Source: Rudanella paleaurantiibacter
GTDB lineage: Bacteria > Bacteroidota > Bacteroidia > Cytophagales > Spirosomataceae
Length of the DNA stretch: 64,000 nt
Direction: 5' to 3'
NCBI RefSeq assembly: GCF_009184635.1
Contig: NZ_WELI01000001.1
Location: forward strand, 310,001 to 374,000
Below, piece after piece: positions 61,385 to 64,000 of the stretch. The notes beneath the pieces are model-generated. The model made no database searches. It saw only the letters and a list, made by a program, of their open reading frames with translations, and was not told the DNA's origin. The position numbers were made by a program, and so were the translations under genes. Numbering within the stretch: position 1 is the first letter of the stretch; each line of letters begins with the position of its first letter.

Positions 61385-62086
61385 TTAGGGTTCCTGTTGG
61401 GGTGCTTTTGTTTTCTGGCGTTCCAGGTGAGCTTTCAGAATCTGGGCGAATTCGTGCTGGTGCTGGGTTTGCGAAGCCAGTCCGTTGCGGTGTAAGCGCC
61501 GGTGGGCCAGTACATCGGGCAGCATGGCATAGCAGAGCCCTACGTGTTTGGCGCGGGTAAACCACTCGATAAAGTCACCGGTATGGTAAGCCGGGTCAAA
61601 CAAGCCAGTACGAGCAAAGGCGTCGCGTCGAATGAGTAACGTAATTTTCGACCACCCTGGTTGGGCCTCTGCAGGACAGGCAATACTGGCCCTGACGGGT
61701 GCGGGCAGGTCGGGGCTGACAAATTGCTTGATATAGCTAAAACAGGCATCCAGTGCCGGGTTTTGTGCCATATATTCGAGTTGGCGAGCCAGTTTGTGGG
61801 GCTCCCAGCGGTCGTCGGCATCAATAAAAGCAATTAAGTTGCCCGATGCGTAACCGATGGCTTCATTGAGAGTTTGACATACGCCCCGGTTTTCGCGGCT
61901 GTGGAGCCAGACCCGGTCGGCAAACGGCAATAGCCATTCGAGGGTGTCGTCGGTTGAGCCGTCATTGATCACGATTACCTCGGTCGGAAGCCGGGTCTGG
62001 GTTAATACCGATTCAAGGCATTCAACCACGTACCGCCCGGCATTGTAGGCTGGTATGATTACACTAACGGTAGGGCTGACGGTCAT
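61385..62086 (-). CDS. Glycosyltransferase family 2
   Basis: 233 residues. Motifs: VSVIIPAYNAGRYVVECLES, VIVINDGSTDDTLEWL, LIAFIDADDRWEPHKLARQL, and the usual FDPAYHTGDFIEWFTR later. It overlaps the HPr-kinase-like/GT2 fusion stop by 4 nt (ATGA). Compared with the fusion's GT2 part, it is a plain single-domain enzyme. Confidence 0.93.
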   Translation of the reverse strand: MTVSPTVSVIIPAYNAGRYVVECLESVLTQTRLPTEVIVINDGSTDDTLEWLLPFADRVWLHSRENRGVCQTLNEAIGYASGNLIAFIDADDRWEPHKLARQLEYMAQNPALDACFSYIKQFVSPDLPAPVRASIACPAEAQPGWSKITLLIRRDAFARTGLFDPAYHTGDFIEWFTRAKHVGLCYAMLPDVLAHRRLHRNGLASQTQHQHEFAQILKAHLERQKTKAPQQEP

Positions 62087-63930
62087 GACGGGCTTTGGGT
62101 TTCGGCTGGGGGAGTTTCCTGCTGGAATTGTGAAAAATGGGGCAGTGCCTGCACGGTTTGTCCGCTGCGTCGGCGGTCGAGCGAGTATTTGATGGCCTTT
62201 AGCAGGGTACTTTTGACCAGTTCCTCATCGCGGGTGTAATTAGCATCGTGGTGTCGGTAGTAGAGCATGACCTCATCGGTAGAGCGAATTCGGACACCTT
62301 GTTCGCGGGCGCGGTTGTACCAGTCGCCATCTTCGCCAATACGCAGTTCTTCGTTGAAAAGGCCAATGCGCCGAAATACGCTTGTTCGAAACAGCCCGGC
62401 CCCCATCAGAATATTCCAGACCGTGCGCGACTCATCGGGGAAGTGAAACCGCTCCGGGTTAGAACCATCCAGAAAAACATACTGGGTTTTGCCAAAGACC
62501 ACGTCCAGGTCGGGCTCGGCGGCAAACGTAGCCAGCTGTTTGCTCAGTTTGTAGTCCGGGTAAAGATCATCGTTGTCCAGAAACGTTACAAACTCGCCCC
62601 GCACCAGCTCGAAGGCCCGGTTACGGGCGGCTGCCGGCCCCCGGTTTTCCTGATATACGTAACGCACTACTGGCCCAAAAGCCTGCACAATCTGGGCCGA
62701 CGAATCGGTGGAGCCATCGTCTACACAAATAATCTCAACATTTGGGTATTGTCCGTTGAGCACCGATCGAATAGCGTCGCCTACAAACCGTTCTGCGTTG
62801 TAAACAGGCATAATCACACTGACTAGGGGCTGTGGGGCAGCCTTACTGGTGTCGGTTTGGGGCTTGGCGTCGGGCATTGGCTTTGGGTTAAGTTGGCTTA
62901 ATATACCCCGAACAGCCGCCGGAATCTGGGGCAGGTCGGTACCGGTTTCGAGCCAGTAGAGGGGGTATTGCTCTACCAGCTGGGTTAGTTTGCGGAAGGT
63001 AGTCGGTCCGGCTCCGAGCAGGGCCATCGTAGAGGGGGCAAGGGCTAGCAGAGCCTCGGCGGAGGTTGCCGGGCGATAGGTGGTGCCTGTTGTTCCGCCA
63101 AAGTGTGGTAGGGCAATGGCCCGCAATAGAAACTGATTGAGCACCTGTTGGGGCCGGTGCTGGTAAACAAACAGCTGTCCTTTCTGGGCGGGCATCGAAT
63201 CGCGATTGGCCACCTGAGAGGCCCAGTGCGGAAAACGGCTCAGGTTGTCGGCTTCGAGTTTGGCTACATTGTAGAGACAATGGACGAGTCCGGTGGTGGT
63301 GTCGATAAGTACAAAGTCGTCGCCGGCGTAGCCAAGGCCACCATCGAGACAGGCTAGTGTGGCCGTCGACTTCCCTGCGCCCCCCTTCCCCGTAAGCAGC
63401 AGCCCGCTTGTAGGGTCTCCTACACCCCCCGCGTGCACCAGTACCCAGGGTGTAGGCTCGAGCCATTGGTGGAGCAGTGTCCGAAAGGGAAAGCTACGTT
63501 CCCATTCGGGGAGGTCGGTGAGGTTGTCGGCCCAGATAAGAGCCCGGTTGTTTGCCCGGTCGAGAAGGGTAAATACGTTGCCCACCTGCTGATAGGATGC
63601 GTAGCCCTGTTGGGGGTCAATGCCCGGAATAGTACCGTGCTGCCCCAGCTCTCCCCACGACCAGAAAGGTGCGGGTAGTTGGAGCGCCGAGTTGTGGCGG
63701 TCGGCTACCCAAACGGTCAAGTCGGAAATGGAGAGATTGGCCTGGTCGTTTACGGCCCGATGCGCAATGGCATCGGTAAAAAAAGAGACAGGTACCTCCC
63801 CCACAAATTGAATCTGTAAGCGGCAGGCGGCAAAATCAAATGTCTGCGTATACACGGGAGCTGTCAGGTTGGCACAGGCGGAGAAACAGGCTTGGGCAAA
63901 CGCTGAAAAGGAGACTGTAGAAGCAGGCAT
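62083..63930 (-). CDS. HPr-kinase-like P-loop domain fused to a GT2 domain
   Basis: 615 residues. Residues ~1-345 resemble HPr-kinase-related proteins: GLLLTGKGGAGKST (Walker A, 181-188), then GLGYAGDDFVLID (~199-210) and later PHFGGTTGTTYRPAT. Residues ~368-590 are a full GT2 domain: VSVIMPVYNAERFVGDAIRS, ICVDDGSTDSS, FVTFLDNDDLYP. The two are joined by a Lys/Pro/Gln-rich linker (~350-367). The fusion hints that the kinase-like domain supports sugar transfer or scaffold binding. Four nt after the preceding partial gene's stop. Confidence 0.88.
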   Translation of the reverse strand: MPASTVSFSAFAQACFSACANLTAPVYTQTFDFAACRLQIQFVGEVPVSFFTDAIAHRAVNDQANLSISDLTVWVADRHNSALQLPAPFWSWGELGQHGTIPGIDPQQGYASYQQVGNVFTLLDRANNRALIWADNLTDLPEWERSFPFRTLLHQWLEPTPWVLVHAGGVGDPTSGLLLTGKGGAGKSTATLACLDGGLGYAGDDFVLIDTTTGLVHCLYNVAKLEADNLSRFPHWASQVANRDSMPAQKGQLFVYQHRPQQVLNQFLLRAIALPHFGGTTGTTYRPATSAEALLALAPSTMALLGAGPTTFRKLTQLVEQYPLYWLETGTDLPQIPAAVRGILSQLNPKPMPDAKPQTDTSKAAPQPLVSVIMPVYNAERFVGDAIRSVLNGQYPNVEIICVDDGSTDSSAQIVQAFGPVVRYVYQENRGPAAARNRAFELVRGEFVTFLDNDDLYPDYKLSKQLATFAAEPDLDVVFGKTQYVFLDGSNPERFHFPDESRTVWNILMGAGLFRTSVFRRIGLFNEELRIGEDGDWYNRAREQGVRIRSTDEVMLYYRHHDANYTRDEELVKSTLLKAIKYSLDRRRSGQTVQALPHFSQFQQETPPAETQSPS

Positions 63931-63933
63931 TGT

Positions 63934-63999
63934 TTACTTCTGAATAGGCCAGCCCTGCTGAGGGTCAACGTCGTGAATAGGGTCGAGGGCCAGTAAGTC
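63934..63999 (-). CDS. C-terminal end of a gene running off the right edge (partial)
   Basis: On the minus strand a frame ends with TAA three nt before the fusion's ATG. The visible 21 residues are DLLALDPIHDVDPQQGWPI then QK. They are too few to identify; they lie next to the HPr-kinase-like fusion, whose relatives often sit by PqqD-type or lasso-type maturation genes. Only an open frame and position support the call. Confidence 0.55.
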   Translation of the reverse strand, partial: DLLALDPIHDVDPQQGWPIQK

Positions 64000-64000
64000 C

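Noticed and set aside
61371-61565. 65-residue N-terminal extension of the nucleotidyltransferase-like protein
   Set aside because: It lies out of frame over the end of the GT2 gene and looks like an accidental extension; the GTG at 61370 is more likely.

Overview
The window looks like chromosome from a member of the Bacteroidota, most likely the order Cytophagales and a Spirosoma/Rudanella-like lineage (inference). Evidence: a complete sprA gene (type IX secretion/gliding), a type B T9SS sorting domain at the left edge, paired Wza/Wzc genes of Bacteroidota style, several TAnnTTTG -7 promoter-like boxes, many lipoproteins and outer-membrane barrels, and intergenic palindromic repeats. No rRNA, tRNA or CRISPR array was found.

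Layout. 1-3.2 kb: end of a large secreted protein, ybaB, a glycosyltransferase, pspC and a cold shock gene. 3.4-6.1 kb: a TM2 protein and a three-gene leftward operon of a secreted YidD-like protein and two TPR/glycine-motif membrane proteins. 6.2-13.2 kb: housekeeping genes (LolA-like, mdh, DUF1232, tatA, gatA-like amidase, MltD-like transglycosylase, ruvA). 13.5-21.1 kb: sprA. 21.4-24.1 kb: an ArnT-like GT39 overlapping a PagL-like deacylase, possibly a lipid A modification pair.

24.3-42.4 kb is a Wzx/Wzy-dependent exopolysaccharide or capsule locus. Rightward genes: wza-like, wzc-like kinase, initiating sugar transferase, flippase, acyltransferase, polymerase, GT2. A leftward beta-helix lipoprotein comes next. 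Leftward block: CpsB-type phosphatase, WecG-type GT, GNT-I-like GT, Wzi-like barrel, GT4. Rightward again: an epimerase and a membrane GT2. Stop/start overlaps (ATGA) show tight translational coupling.

42.3-48.2 kb: a CLC antiporter with features of the fluoride-type clade, an IS605-type TnpB element with a divergent 48-residue ribbon-helix-helix gene across a perfect 17-bp inverted repeat, and an OmpR-type two-component pair. 48.3-53.5 kb: secreted hypotheticals, a lipase-META fusion, a GlxA-like AraC regulator. 53.5-59.4 kb: a leftward group suggestive of polysaccharide breakdown (sugar isomerase-like, DUF2264, di-haem peroxidase, heparinase II/III), containing three 102-bp tandem repeats. 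59.4-64 kb: a leftward operon of an Amj-like flippase, an NTP_transf_5 protein, a GT2 and an unusual HPr-kinase-like/GT2 fusion, running off the right edge.

The most novel-looking items are the RHH/operator/TnpB module, the HPr-kinase-like/GT2 fusion operon and the secreted-YidD operon. All functions are read from sequence motifs only; no database search was run.
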